Assembly: GCF_003287735.1 (NCBI RefSeq)
Contig: NZ_NSCM01000030.1
Location: forward strand, 1-53,995
Direction: 5' to 3'
Source of the DNA: Photorhabdus bodei
Lineage (GTDB): Bacteria; Pseudomonadota; Gammaproteobacteria; Enterobacterales; Enterobacteriaceae
DNA length: 53,995 bases
Part shown: piece by piece, positions 43,640 to 52,744 of the stretch
How positions within the stretch are numbered: position 1 is the first letter of the stretch
Layout of the letters: every line of letters begins with the position of its first letter
Program-made: the position numbers and the translations under genes
Notes under the pieces: model-generated
Databases searched by the model: none
What the model was told of the DNA's origin: nothing
The model's input: the letters and a program-made list of their open reading frames with translations, nothing else

Positions 43640-44695
43640 ATGCCTACACTTTTTGACCCAATTCGCATTGGTGATCTCGACTTGCCAAATCGCATCATTA
43701 TGGCTCCTCTGACACGTAATCGTGCAGAAGGAGAAGGGCGTGTCCCTAATGCGCTGATGGCGGAATACTATGCTCAGCGCGTTTCTGCGGGTTTGATTAT
43801 CAGCGAAGCGACTTCAGTAACTCCGCAAGGAGTTGGCTACGAGAATACGCCGGGTATTTGGTCAGATGAGCAAGTTGCTGGTTGGCGATTGGTCACGGAT
43901 GCTGTGCATGCTGCTGGTGGGCGTATTTTTATACAGCTTTGGCATGTGGGGCGGATATCGGACCCTGTTTTCCTTAATGGAGAACGGCCAGTGGCGCCAA
44001 GTGCAATTGCGGCTGATGGTCATGTTAGCTTATTACGCCCAAAACGTCCTTTCGTGGTTCCACGGCCGCTTGAGTCTGAGGAAATTCCCGGTATTGTCGA
44101 AGCATTCAGGCGCGGAGCGGAAAATGCGAAAACGGCAGGGTTTGATGGCGTAGAAATACATGGTGCCAATGGATATTTGCTCGATCAATTCTTGCAAGAT
44201 AATGCTAATCTGCGCACAGATCAGTACGGAGGTTCAGTCGAAAATCGGGCTCGATTACTGCTGGAAGTGACAGACGCTTGTATTTCAGTTTGGGGATCAT
44301 CACGTGTTGGCATGCATTTGTCCCCACGTGGTGGTTATTACTCTATGGCGGATTCCAATCCTGTGGCGACGTTTGGATATGTAGCACGTGAACTTGGTAA
44401 ACGAGGTATTGCTTTTATCTTCTCACGTGATGCTGTGGTTGATGGTGACTTAAGTAAGGTGATAAAAGAGGCTTTTGGGTCAACCTATATTGCTAACGAG
44501 GAACTTACTCAAGAAAGTGCCGAGCAAGTTCTTGCTGACGACCGGGCTGACGCAGTGGCTTTTGGTCAATTATTCATCTCCAATCCAGACTTACCTCACC
44601 GGTTTTTGGTTAAAGCGTCATTTAATGAACAACAACCGGAAACGTTTATGGTTCCTGGAGCTATAGGCTATACTGATTATCCAGCGCTTACCTAG
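43640..44695 (+). CDS. Old-yellow-enzyme NADH:flavin oxidoreductase
   Basis: This 351-residue FMN barrel enzyme has LPNRIIMAPLTRNRA at the N-terminus, FIQLWHVGRIS, the substrate-binding VEIHGANGYLLDQFLQD (His-x-x-Asn) and the SVENRARLL motif. It reduces activated alkenes such as N-ethylmaleimide-type enones or nitroesters. It is similar to NemA but the neighbours do not define a substrate. GAGAG lies ahead of the ATG, just after an ERIC. A small NTF2-like gene follows on the same strand. Confidence 0.9.
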   Translation: MPTLFDPIRIGDLDLPNRIIMAPLTRNRAEGEGRVPNALMAEYYAQRVSAGLIISEATSVTPQGVGYENTPGIWSDEQVAGWRLVTDAVHAAGGRIFIQLWHVGRISDPVFLNGERPVAPSAIAADGHVSLLRPKRPFVVPRPLESEEIPGIVEAFRRGAENAKTAGFDGVEIHGANGYLLDQFLQDNANLRTDQYGGSVENRARLLLEVTDACISVWGSSRVGMHLSPRGGYYSMADSNPVATFGYVARELGKRGIAFIFSRDAVVDGDLSKVIKEAFGSTYIANEELTQESAEQVLADDRADAVAFGQLFISNPDLPHRFLVKASFNEQQPETFMVPGAIGYTDYPALT

Positions 44696-44876
44696 GTAAG
44701 GGGATATCTTACCCACAATGGATAGCCTAACATGAAAGATATTCGAATTGTTTTTCGGGGATGTTAATTTAAAGCTTTAATGGCGCTTTTTGGTTGAACG
44801 TCCCAAGATATCCGGCTGGCTCATTTTATAAGAGCCGGTCATATTTCATTGCAGGATAATTTGAAGGAGAATGATA

Positions 44877-45278
44877 ATGTCAGATTCATTAAATGTATCT
44901 ATTGTTCGTCGTTTTTACGACTCTATGGGTGATATTGATGTTCTTCGCCAGATCATGGCGAGTGATATTATTTGGGATGTTACCGAAGGATCTCGGTATG
45001 GTGGGGTTTATGAAGGAATTGAGGATGTATTAAATAATTTTTTTGTGCCGTTTTTAAATGATATTGATGAGTTTGTGGTGGACAGTTCTGAATATTTTGA
45101 GTCAGATGATCATATCATTGTTCTGGGTAATTATTTGGGACGGGTGAAGCGTGGCAAACGGTTCATTTCTCGTTTCGTTCATATATGGACAGTGCGGGGT
45201 GGGCGGTTAGTTAAATTACAACAAACTGCCGATACGCTTCAAGTTGAGCGTGCTCATGCAGATTATGCTATTCGGTGA
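44877..45278 (+). CDS. SnoaL/NTF2-like protein
   Basis: This 133-residue protein has the cone-shaped NTF2 fold pattern: helix VSIVRRFYDSMG, the strand segment DIIWDVTEGSRYGGVYEG and C-terminal strands (RFVHIWTVRGGRLVKLQQTAD). Family members range from polyketide cyclases to small-molecule binders, so the function is open. The start at 44877 has GAAGGAG at 7 nt; the ATG at 44871 is too near that site. It follows the reductase gene by 181 bp. Confidence 0.8.
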   Translation: MSDSLNVSIVRRFYDSMGDIDVLRQIMASDIIWDVTEGSRYGGVYEGIEDVLNNFFVPFLNDIDEFVVDSSEYFESDDHIIVLGNYLGRVKRGKRFISRFVHIWTVRGGRLVKLQQTADTLQVERAHADYAIR

Positions 45279-45340
45279 CATCGGTTATTATGCCAGCAAT
45301 ATTAACTGAGCCAAACAATAGCATAGGGTGATTAATTTTG

Positions 45341-46381
45341 CTAAGCACTTTGTCTAGGCTCGAACTTATACGAAAATAGGTGATATCGGTTGTTTTGATG
45401 TTTTGTTTCATCTTCACCTTGTTGAGTGAGCAGTTTTATCAGTAATTTTCCGGTGTCCCTGCCTATTTGGGGATAATCAATGCGAATTGATGTCAGTGTT
45501 GGCTGTGTGTGGTCACAGTTATTTGAACCATCCAGACAAGCCACAGCCAAATCAGCGGGTATTTTAAGTAGACGCCGCTGACATTCAAACATGACACCTA
45601 GGGCAATCACTTCATGACTGCAAATCACACCGTCCAGTTCAGGTTGACGTAATAACATTTCAGTAATTGCCTGGCGACCAAATTGCATGCTAGCAGTATC
45701 CGAGGTAGTGATATTTTGGTCAGCATTCTGATAGTGATGCAGCATGGCTTTATGCCAGCCATTAATTTGCTGATTGCGTAAACGGTTGTCCATTTGGGCA
45801 CCAATATAACCGATATGCTTGCGGCCATTATTCAACATATGTTCAGTCAACGTATAGGCAGCCGCGGAATAATCGGTTTCTATATTAATTGCCGTCTGCT
45901 GTTGATGAGAGTTTGCAACATTAATAATGGGAATATTGATATGAGAAATATTGCTGTGGGTTTTATCTGCCAATAGCGAACCAAAAATCACCAATGCTAC
46001 TGCATTGCTTTGCAGTAATGTCATGATAATTTCAGCTTCTTTATTATGGTTATATTCATGACATCCAAGCAAAACTTGAAAGGCATGTTTATTCAGCACT
46101 TGTTGCAGTGACTGTATAAATGTAGCACTAGCTTTATCTGTCAGTGAGGGCACAAGTACTGCAATAATATTACTTTGGCCCGAAGCAAGTACGCCGGCAG
46201 CGCCATTTGGGATATATCCCAATTCTTGTATAGCGTGTTCAATTTTTTCTCGCAATTTATCCGATACCACTTCTGGTGTTCTCAATGCGCGTGAAACTGT
46301 CATTGAACCGACACCAGCATACTTAGCAACATCTTGTAATGTTACTCGCCCTGTATTACGGCGTTTTCGTGTCTTTTTCAT
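45341..46381 (-). CDS. LacI/GntR-type transcriptional repressor
   Basis: This 346-residue protein has an N-terminal HTH and hinge (VTLQDVAKYAGVGSMTVSRA, residues about 14-33) and a periplasmic-binding-like ligand domain. It is most like the gluconate repressor GntR subgroup. It is divergent from the PTS operon, and two identical-core 14-bp palindromes in the gap are its probable operators. The ligand is unknown. The ATG at 46381 follows no strong ribosome site. Confidence 0.9.
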   Translation of the reverse strand: MKKTRKRRNTGRVTLQDVAKYAGVGSMTVSRALRTPEVVSDKLREKIEHAIQELGYIPNGAAGVLASGQSNIIAVLVPSLTDKASATFIQSLQQVLNKHAFQVLLGCHEYNHNKEAEIIMTLLQSNAVALVIFGSLLADKTHSNISHINIPIINVANSHQQQTAINIETDYSAAAYTLTEHMLNNGRKHIGYIGAQMDNRLRNQQINGWHKAMLHHYQNADQNITTSDTASMQFGRQAITEMLLRQPELDGVICSHEVIALGVMFECQRRLLKIPADLAVACLDGSNNCDHTQPTLTSIRIDYPQIGRDTGKLLIKLLTQQGEDETKHQNNRYHLFSYKFEPRQSA

Positions 46382-46511
46382 CAAAATATTTTTCTATTTT
46401 TTTAATTAACGGCTATGAATTTGACGATGGGATTCTACCTGATCTCAGGCAAACCGTGGGGAAAAAACCATGATGTACTTTCGCTTTCTGGTGAATTAAT
46501 CAAATAACAAA

Positions 46512-46525
46512 TGATAGCGCTATCA
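46512..46525. promoter_or_regulatory. LacI-family operator 1
   Basis: The perfect palindrome TGATAGCGCTATCA has the central CG typical of LacI/GntR-family operators. Confidence 0.8.
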
Positions 46526-46545
46526 CAATTATGAGTTACGATCAT

Positions 46546-46559
46546 AGATAGCGCTATCA
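46546..46559. promoter_or_regulatory. LacI-family operator 2
   Basis: AGATAGCGCTATCA shares the 12-bp core of operator 1; centres are 34 bp apart, about three helical turns, so two dimers could bind one face. Confidence 0.78.
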
Positions 46560-46658
46560 TTTGTGACTAATATCACTAGCAGAAGATAAAGATAGAAAAC
46601 AGAAAACAGAAGACAGAGGGTAGGTAGAGCGGAATGAGATTTTAATTAGGGGAGATTG

Positions 46659-47102
46659 ATGCTAAAGACGTTACTCACCCAAGATGTGATCCAAGTGATA
46701 CCGGATGCTAAAAATTGGCGCGAAGCAATCGCGATGGCTTGTCAGCCTCTGGTGGAAAATGGTGCCATTTCTTCTTGTTATATTGATGCTATTTATCGTT
46801 CGCATGAGGTAATTGGTCCCTATTATGTTGTTGGGCCGGGAATTGCTATGCCACATGCCAGACCGGAACAAGGGGTCAACAAATTAGCTTTAGCGTTAAC
46901 TGTGATTAGCAAAGGAGTGGAGTTTGGTTCTGAAGAAAATGATCCGGTTAATTTGTTGATTGTCTTGGCGGCAACTGATAGCAACAGCCATATCGAAGTG
47001 ATCGCTAAACTTGCCGAACTATTTGATAATCAACAAGATATTGCATTACTGATGAGTGCCAAAAGTAAAGAAGAGATTCTTGCCGTGATTAACAAGTATT
47101 AA
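46659..47102 (+). CDS. PTS EIIA component, ascorbate/mannitol type
   Basis: This 147-residue EIIA domain has the phosphorylated histidine in GIAMPHARPEQG. It passes phosphate from HPr to the EIIB partner. The start is ATG at 46659 with AGGGGAG upstream. It is the first gene of the operon, followed by separate EIIB and EIIC genes, the UlaA/B/C-type split architecture. Confidence 0.9.
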   Translation: MLKTLLTQDVIQVIPDAKNWREAIAMACQPLVENGAISSCYIDAIYRSHEVIGPYYVVGPGIAMPHARPEQGVNKLALALTVISKGVEFGSEENDPVNLLIVLAATDSNSHIEVIAKLAELFDNQQDIALLMSAKSKEEILAVINKY

Positions 47103-47130
47103 GTCGTTATTTTTGCTATGGGGTAACAGT

Positions 47131-47418
47131 ATGAAAATCACTGTCGTTTGCGGACATGGGTTAGGTACCAGCTTGATGATGGAAATGAGCATCAAAAATA
47201 TTCTGAAAGAGATGGGAATAGATGCCAGTGTTGATCACGTTGATCTGGGGTCAGCAAAAGCAACTCAAAGCGACATTTTTGTCGGTACTAAAGATATTGC
47301 AGAACAACTGGTTATTCAGGCAGTCGATGGCAAAATTGTTGCGCTGGACAATATGGTGGATAAATCGGCAATGAAAGTACGTCTGTCCGTGGCATTAGTT
47401 GAACTTGGTGCACTGTAA
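47131..47418 (+). CDS. PTS EIIB component, ascorbate type
   Basis: This 95-residue protein has the phospho-cysteine loop VVCGHGLGTSLMMEM, as in UlaB. It transfers phosphate to the sugar during uptake through EIIC. The start at 47131 matches the beginning of the fold; the upstream ORF codons are not conserved-looking. Confidence 0.9.
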   Translation: MKITVVCGHGLGTSLMMEMSIKNILKEMGIDASVDHVDLGSAKATQSDIFVGTKDIAEQLVIQAVDGKIVALDNMVDKSAMKVRLSVALVELGAL

Positions 47419-47431
47419 CCGGGGGATTGTC

Positions 47432-48688
47432 ATGGAATTTTTTCATTTTCTGATGAGTGATGTTCTGTCAGAACCGGCGATTTTGGTGGGGTTTATCGCG
47501 CTTGTTGGTTTGATCGTGCAAAGGAAACCGGTGACTGAATGTATCAAAGGTACTATAAAAACCATTATGGGGTTTTTGATCTTGGGGGCGGGTGCTGGAT
47601 TAGTCGTCTCTTCACTGGGGGGTTTTGCTGAAATTTTCCAACACGCTTTTGGTATTCAGGGAGTCGTACCAAACAACGAAGCAATTGTTTCCATTGCGCA
47701 AAAGAGTTTTGGTAAAGAAATGGCAATGATCATGTTCTTTGCTATGGTGATCAATATCTTGATTGCACGTTTTACCCCGTGGAAATTTATCTTTCTGACT
47801 GGGCACCACACATTATTTATGTCCATGATGGTCGCGGTGATTCTGGCAACAGCGGGGATCAAAGGCTCGATGTTGGTGGCTATTGGTTCTGTGGTTGTTG
47901 GCGTTGCCATGGTTTTCTTCCCGGCGATTGTCCATCCATATATGAAGAAAGTAACAGGTTCTGACGACGTTGCCATTGGGCATTTTTCCTCGCTTTCCTA
48001 TGTTCTCGCTGGTTTTATTGGCAGCAAACTAGGAAATAAGGCCCATTCAACCGAAGAGATGAATGTTCCGAAAAGCTTGCTGTTTCTGCGTGATACACCG
48101 GTTGCCATCTCTTTTACGATGGCGATTATTTTCATGATCAGTTGCTTATTTGCTGGTGGTGATTTTGTGAGGGAAGTCAGTGGTGGGAAAAATGGATTAA
48201 TGTTCTCGCTAATGCAATCTATTACCTTTGCCGCAGGTGTATACATTATTCTGCAAGGTGTGAGAATGGTCATTGCAGAAATTGTTCCTGCATTTAAAGG
48301 AATTTCTGACAAACTGGTCCCAAATGCTAAACCTGCGTTAGATTGCCCGGTTGTCTTTCCTTACGCCCCTAATGCAGTATTGGTAGGATTCTTGAGCAGT
48401 TTTGTGGCTGGTGTTATCGGTATGTTTGTACTGTATGCACTGGGTATGACGGTCATTATTCCCGGTGTTGTGCCGCATTTTTTTGTTGGTGCGGCGGCCG
48501 GGGTTTTTGGTAATGCGACAGGGGGGCGTAGAGGCGCTATTCTTGGGGCTTTTACTCAGGGCTTTCTGATTACCTTCTTACCCGTATTTCTGTTACCCGT
48601 TTTGGGGGATATCGGTATTGCTAACACGACATTCAGTGATGCTGACTTTGGCGCATTGGGCATTCTGTTAGGTATTATTGTTCGTTGA
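47432..48688 (+). CDS. PTS EIIC permease, ascorbate type (UlaA-like)
   Basis: This 418-residue membrane permease has about 11 helices and UlaA-family motifs (GHHTLFMSMMVAVILATAG, PHFFVGAAAGVFGNATGGRR). It imports a substrate with phosphorylation. The start at 47432 has GGGGGA 6 nt upstream. No UlaD-G enzymes follow, so the substrate may not be ascorbate. Confidence 0.92.
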   Translation: MEFFHFLMSDVLSEPAILVGFIALVGLIVQRKPVTECIKGTIKTIMGFLILGAGAGLVVSSLGGFAEIFQHAFGIQGVVPNNEAIVSIAQKSFGKEMAMIMFFAMVINILIARFTPWKFIFLTGHHTLFMSMMVAVILATAGIKGSMLVAIGSVVVGVAMVFFPAIVHPYMKKVTGSDDVAIGHFSSLSYVLAGFIGSKLGNKAHSTEEMNVPKSLLFLRDTPVAISFTMAIIFMISCLFAGGDFVREVSGGKNGLMFSLMQSITFAAGVYIILQGVRMVIAEIVPAFKGISDKLVPNAKPALDCPVVFPYAPNAVLVGFLSSFVAGVIGMFVLYALGMTVIIPGVVPHFFVGAAAGVFGNATGGRRGAILGAFTQGFLITFLPVFLLPVLGDIGIANTTFSDADFGALGILLGIIVR

Positions 48689-48714
48689 TTGTGGAGTATC
48701 TGGATCTTGGAATT

Positions 48715-48741
48715 GAAACAGGGTCATAAACACCCTGTTTC
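48715..48741 (+). terminator. PTS operon terminator
   Basis: A 10-bp stem GAAACAGGGT/ACCCTGTTTC, 26 bp past the stop, has only a short T-run. The remaining gap to 49007 is AT-rich and holds no gene. Confidence 0.7.
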
Positions 48742-49007
48742 TTGCCAAAATGTTGATGTAAACCATTCGACCATGATAAAGCACCCGTCAGTGCTCATGA
48801 GAATTTCTTGGTTTCATCGTTTTTTATATAAAGTCTTCAACAGAAATAGAAAAGTAAATTTTCAAAAAAATGATTATTTAGTCACGTTTTTAGCCCTTTA
48901 TTTTGATTTATCAAATTGTTATCCATATATCAGTTAGGGGAAATTTAAGCAAAATTCAGGTTAATTAAACAGGTCAGAGAGAAATATGTAATAATGAAAT
49001 CGATTAT

Positions 49008-49703
49008 TTATAGCAAAATATGGCCTATAGATTGAAGGTATTGGGGGGGAATATAAAGATCATAACTATTCTCTTTGCAAAGTGTTCTTAACTCAATTGC
49101 TGAGCTAACTGATAGTTTCTCATAGATACTTTCGAAATATTTTTCCACAGTGCGATATGAAATTTTCATTTCGTCAGCGATATATCTATTACTAACGCCA
49201 CGGCAGAATAAAAAAATGATTATCCATTCTTTCTCTTTTAATAGATTGTTAGGTTGTTGAAATCGAATTGATATAGGAATATTGTTCTCCATATAATGAG
49301 ATACAGTAAAATTATGTATTTCTCTTGCGTGAGCAATTATACCAATACACTGTTTATTTTCATCCATTAACGGATATTTATCACAGAAATAGGATGTGGC
49401 TTGTTCATTTTTTGCTTGAGGGTAAGTGCTAAGAGATGATATTCGTTGCATACCCTGTAACACCTTATGATCATGTTCCTCAAAAAGATGAGAGAATTGA
49501 TTAACTGGCGAAGGTAATTCTTTATCGGTATACCCAATAATATCAATATTTTCAGGTAGCTTATTAGCTTTGATAAACATTTTATTTGCATAAATAAAGC
49601 GGAACTCCTTATCTTTTACAAACCACGGTTCTGAGCTTTTATCCCACATATTAGTTAATTGAGGAGTAATAAAAGGGACTTTTTTACATCCTGATTGACT
49701 CAT
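49008..49703 (-). CDS. PAS-domain LuxR-family regulator (solo), 1
   Basis: This 231-residue protein has an N-terminal PAS sensor (about residues 20-125: WFVKDKEFRFIYANKMFIKA) and a C-terminal LuxR HTH (about 150-210: IIIFLFCRGVSNRYIADEMK, SYRTVEKYFESIYEKLSV). No luxI gene is nearby, so it is an orphan receptor, perhaps for host or dietary cues as proposed for PAS-LuxR solos of Photorhabdus. It is the downstream member of a same-strand family cluster. Confidence 0.9.
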   Translation of the reverse strand: MSQSGCKKVPFITPQLTNMWDKSSEPWFVKDKEFRFIYANKMFIKANKLPENIDIIGYTDKELPSPVNQFSHLFEEHDHKVLQGMQRISSLSTYPQAKNEQATSYFCDKYPLMDENKQCIGIIAHAREIHNFTVSHYMENNIPISIRFQQPNNLLKEKEWIIIFLFCRGVSNRYIADEMKISYRTVEKYFESIYEKLSVSSAIELRTLCKENSYDLYIPPQYLQSIGHILL

Positions 49704-49758
49704 ATTTGACCTTTATAACATTATTACCTTATAAAAAATTTGAATAAATAGACGATAT

Positions 49759-50430
49759 TTATAAGTAAGACAATAAGAACCTTTTTGGTGCATAGAGATC
49801 AAAACTATTTAGTCGGCAATATTCCTCCAGTTGTGAGTCTGAGTTAACTTTCAATTTATTATAAATCTTTCTTATATATTCCTCTATGGTTTTATTTGAA
49901 ATTTTGAGTAATTGACAGATTTGTGTCCTACTATATTTTTGTAGAAAAAGAAAGACAACTTCCCATTCTTGTTCAGTAAGGAGATGAGTCGGCGATTGAA
50001 ACATAATAGAAGCGGGCAGTTTACTGTGAAATAGCCGAGTCAGTGAATTATCCTGAACTTTCCAGGCATGGAAAAGAACACCGATGCATTCACCTTTATC
50101 ATCATAGAATGGAAATTTTTCCTGGAAATAAGATGATAAAACTTTATCTCGGCCAAAGACATGTGTCTCTAATGATAAAATACTTTCTCTATTTTTTATG
50201 ACCTGCAAATCATGTGTAATAAAATTTTTGGCAAATTCATTACCTTTCCAGGGAATATCACTATCATATTTACCTTCATAATCATAGTTGGCATTTATAT
50301 TTTGGAGTTTAATTAATGCACTATTACCATAGAGAAAACAGGAAGATTTATCTTTTACTCCCCACGGTTCATTGCTTGCTTCCAATGTGTTGATTATTTG
50401 TAACGAAGTGGTTGAATTTTTTCTAGTCAT
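49759..50430 (-). CDS. PAS-domain LuxR-family regulator (solo), 2
   Basis: This 223-residue paralogue of the previous gene has a PAS domain (about residues 15-120: EPWGVKDKSSCFLYGNSALI) and a LuxR HTH (WEVVFLFLQKYSRTQICQLL). The start at 50430 (MTRKNSTTS) matches the domain boundary; the frame upstream of it overlaps the decayed third member and is not part of the gene. The ribosome site is weak. It shares the C-terminal SFDLYAPKRFL signature of the cluster. Confidence 0.87.
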   Translation of the reverse strand: MTRKNSTTSLQIINTLEASNEPWGVKDKSSCFLYGNSALIKLQNINANYDYEGKYDSDIPWKGNEFAKNFITHDLQVIKNRESILSLETHVFGRDKVLSSYFQEKFPFYDDKGECIGVLFHAWKVQDNSLTRLFHSKLPASIMFQSPTHLLTEQEWEVVFLFLQKYSRTQICQLLKISNKTIEEYIRKIYNKLKVNSDSQLEEYCRLNSFDLYAPKRFLLSYL

Positions 50431-50452
50431 ATTTGTGTAATATTTTGATTTA

Positions 50453-50840
50453 GGAAAACATAATGCTTTCTTGTTGCAAAAATTTTTCTGGTGTGTCGAG
50501 ATCAACATCGTTAAGACAACAATATTCTTTTTATTTTTGGCCGATGTATTTTTGTAAAACACAGACAGGTTAGAGAGAAATCTTTTTCTTTATTGGCATC
50601 AAAGAGAGTATTAATACAACTTCCTGAATTTTCATATTTTGCAATAGGCGAGGGTAACTCACTTGCTGAAAGTTCGGTAATATCAGAATGTTCAGATAAG
50701 TTAAGTCGTTGGCAAAAAAGCGGATTTGCATAAATAAATTTTGACCGGCAATGTTTAGTTTCCCAAAAATCATGACTATTTTCCCACATGTAAACTAATT
50801 GCGGAGTAATATTATTTTGTTTGTTTTTTATATTTAACAT
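50453..50840 (-). pseudogene. Broken PAS-LuxR regulator, third family member
   Basis: The N-terminus (50840 leftward: ITPQLVYMWENSHDFWETK and FIYANPLFCQRLNLSEHSD) is a PAS start like that of member 1. The frame then loses most of the PAS and HTH, shifts frame and ends in EYCCLNDVDLDTPEKFL (50530-50480), which matches EYCRLNSFDLYAPKRFL of member 2. The gene therefore carries an internal deletion plus a frameshift. The 109-residue open frame at 50511-50840 may still be translated. Confidence 0.75.
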
Positions 50841-51885
50841 GGCAACTCCTTAATGAGTCTTTAAATCATTATCTGAAGCGTTTTTTTAATGATTACACTT
50901 AAAATAACCTGAATATATAAGAGATTGCAATAATTAATTCGTAAAGAAATAAAATTTATTGATTTTTACACATATCTGTTAATTAAATGGTTTATTATTC
51001 TGTGTAAAAAATACCTCTATGTAAAAAATATAAGTGTTAATATTGTTTAGTTCTGAAATTATTTAAATGGTTTTTATACAGGTTTGATTTAATTCTTAAC
51101 ATCTCTTTCTCTGTTTTTATTTTCCTTGGCTGTCGAGATCATATTGTATAGCTTGTACTCAATGAATTAAGACGTTGCTTGTAATAATAGTAAATCAATG
51201 AACATGATCAGGTTAGACTCGAATGAAGTTATTTCGTTGATTTCTGCATCGAAATAAATTGCCTCGTCATACAGCGCAAAGCGCACATCAGCTAGTGAAG
51301 CCAATGGATTAGCAGATGAGCGGGTAGAGGATGTGGATCACCCCTTAACGTCAATTAACGGGAAAAGTAACATGTAACTTTTAAACGCGTGAGACACTCG
51401 CAAACCAAATTTTGTTGCAAATGATTGGCGGAGGAGGGCAATAATGGGTCATAATATTGAGGTTTAAAAAATTTATAAAAGGCATCATTGATGACGACAT
51501 GGATAAAATCTGGTAGTGGTTTGAAAAGCTGAATATTGTATCTAGCTGATATACCAGATCATTCTGCATAGAGGATCGTCTACCTGTGTTACCAGTTTGT
51601 TAGATTTGCTGTCTGCCGGGTTCCTCTAGCAAAGATAGAGGGATTAAATGTTTATCGGAAGCCGGCAAACATTGCTGCATCAACATCCTTCCTTAGTGAT
51701 TTGAACCAGATATCAATCTGACGGACATGTCCTTTTGTTAAAATGGTTATTAGGCCTATTGCAGCGATTTTTGTTGGTAATTCTAGCCAAAAAGCCTTAT
51801 TTGGTGGGGATCGGTTAATTGAATCACTATTTTTCTTTTGGCCTTGTGATGGTAAGAATAGGGGGGGATTACCGGAGAACAGACA
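50841..51885. other. Gene-poor stretch between LuxR cluster and recombinase
   Basis: About 1 kb with no intact gene that I can support. A frame near 51220-51370 (containing ASEANGLADERVEDVDHPLT) is interrupted by one stop and has no recognised relative. Probably decayed sequence. Confidence 0.45.
51118..51162 (-). pseudogene. Possible fourth LuxR-tail remnant
   Basis: On the minus strand a short segment reading GAGTAC..TGATCTCGACA..GAAAA resembles the tail of the broken third member (same TGATCTCGACA core). It is only about 45 bp, so it may be chance. Confidence 0.3.
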
Positions 51886-52080
51886 TTGAATATCTATCCA
51901 TTACGCAGCTTGAGCATAGATCAAGTACAGAAACAGGGTTTTTATACAGTCATCTGCCGCCATTTCGGTGCAGGTTTAATTACTATGGGGGATTTAGGGT
52001 TGGTTCCGGGTCTTAATCAGTTACAGATAACGCAGCATGTTAAATGCGTTGAAACAAAGAATATTTGGGATAGACCATAA
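51886..52080 (+). CDS. Possible small ORF coupled to the recombinase gene
   Basis: This 64-residue frame has a TTG start, GGAG at 8 nt, and a stop that overlaps the recombinase ATG by one base (TAATG), an arrangement typical of translational coupling. It contains VICRHFGAGLITMGDLGLVP and has no recognised family. The coupling is the only argument in its favour. Confidence 0.35.
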   Translation: MNIYPLRSLSIDQVQKQGFYTVICRHFGAGLITMGDLGLVPGLNQLQITQHVKCVETKNIWDRP

Positions 52081-52700
52081 TGGGTCAGCGAAGACATCTA
52101 ACGCAACACGAAGTGGAAAGTATGCTGGAAATGGCGAAAAAGAGCCCTAATGGGGAGCGCGACTATTGTCTGGTATACATGAGTTTTGTTCATGGCTTAC
52201 GTGTTAGTGAAGCTAGGTATCTACGGATATCTGATCTGGATTTGGAGGATGGAAGTTTATATATCCGGCGTTTAAAAGGCGGATTTTCTACTATTCATCC
52301 TCTTTTGGGCTATGAAATCCAGGCGATCAGGGAGTGGCTAAAAGTCCGTAAAACCTTCCGAGGGGCAGAAAGTGATTGGTTGTTTCTGTCGCGTACCGGA
52401 AAACCACTAACTCGCCAGCGCATTTATCAAATTATTAGTCAGTTAGGGAAATTGGCTAATATTTCCGTAGGTTCTCATCCGCACATGTTGCGCCATGCCT
52501 GCGGTTTTGCACTTGCAGATAGGGGAATAGATACGCGGTTGATACAAGACTATCTTGGGCACAGCAATATTCGCCATACTGTGCGGTATACTGCCAGTAA
52601 TGCAGAGCGTTTCCACGGTGTTTGGGGTGTAAAAAGGAATCGGAGCCGGGAATTACACTTTGATTATGTCCCACAGGAAAATGCTTGTTCAATTGAATAA
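52080..52700 (+). CDS. FimB/FimE/MrpI-type tyrosine recombinase
   Basis: This 206-residue protein has the full catalytic set: R41 (FVHGLRVSEAR), H135 and R138 (HPHMLRHACG), H161 (LGHSNIRHT) and nucleophile Y170 (VRYTAS). The ending TRLIQDYLGHSNIRHTVRYT is almost the FimB/FimE sequence. Such enzymes invert short promoter elements controlling fimbriae (fimS, mrp). No fimbrial gene or obvious invertible repeat pair is seen in the window; the nearest surface gene is the TpsB-type transporter 0.7 kb downstream. Confidence 0.92.
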   Translation: MGQRRHLTQHEVESMLEMAKKSPNGERDYCLVYMSFVHGLRVSEARYLRISDLDLEDGSLYIRRLKGGFSTIHPLLGYEIQAIREWLKVRKTFRGAESDWLFLSRTGKPLTRQRIYQIISQLGKLANISVGSHPHMLRHACGFALADRGIDTRLIQDYLGHSNIRHTVRYTASNAERFHGVWGVKRNRSRELHFDYVPQENACSIE

Positions 52701-52709
52701 GTGATTCTG

Positions 52710-52737
52710 ATGTATGCGCCTGTTAAGGCGCATACAT
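52710..52737. terminator. Perfect hairpin after the recombinase gene
   Basis: An 11-bp inverted repeat ATGTATGCGCC/GGCGCATACAT with a 6-nt loop, 10 bp past the recombinase stop. It has no T-run. Confidence 0.6.
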
Positions 52738-52744
52738 AAAAACC

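Noticed and set aside
50511..50840. Complete 109-residue gene
   Set aside because: The frame is the N-terminal part of a PAS-LuxR gene running out of frame into the decayed C-terminus; it is listed as a pseudogene instead.
51220..51370. Gene fragment containing ADERVEDVDHPLT
   Set aside because: Interrupted by a stop and without a recognisable family; not enough for a pseudogene call.
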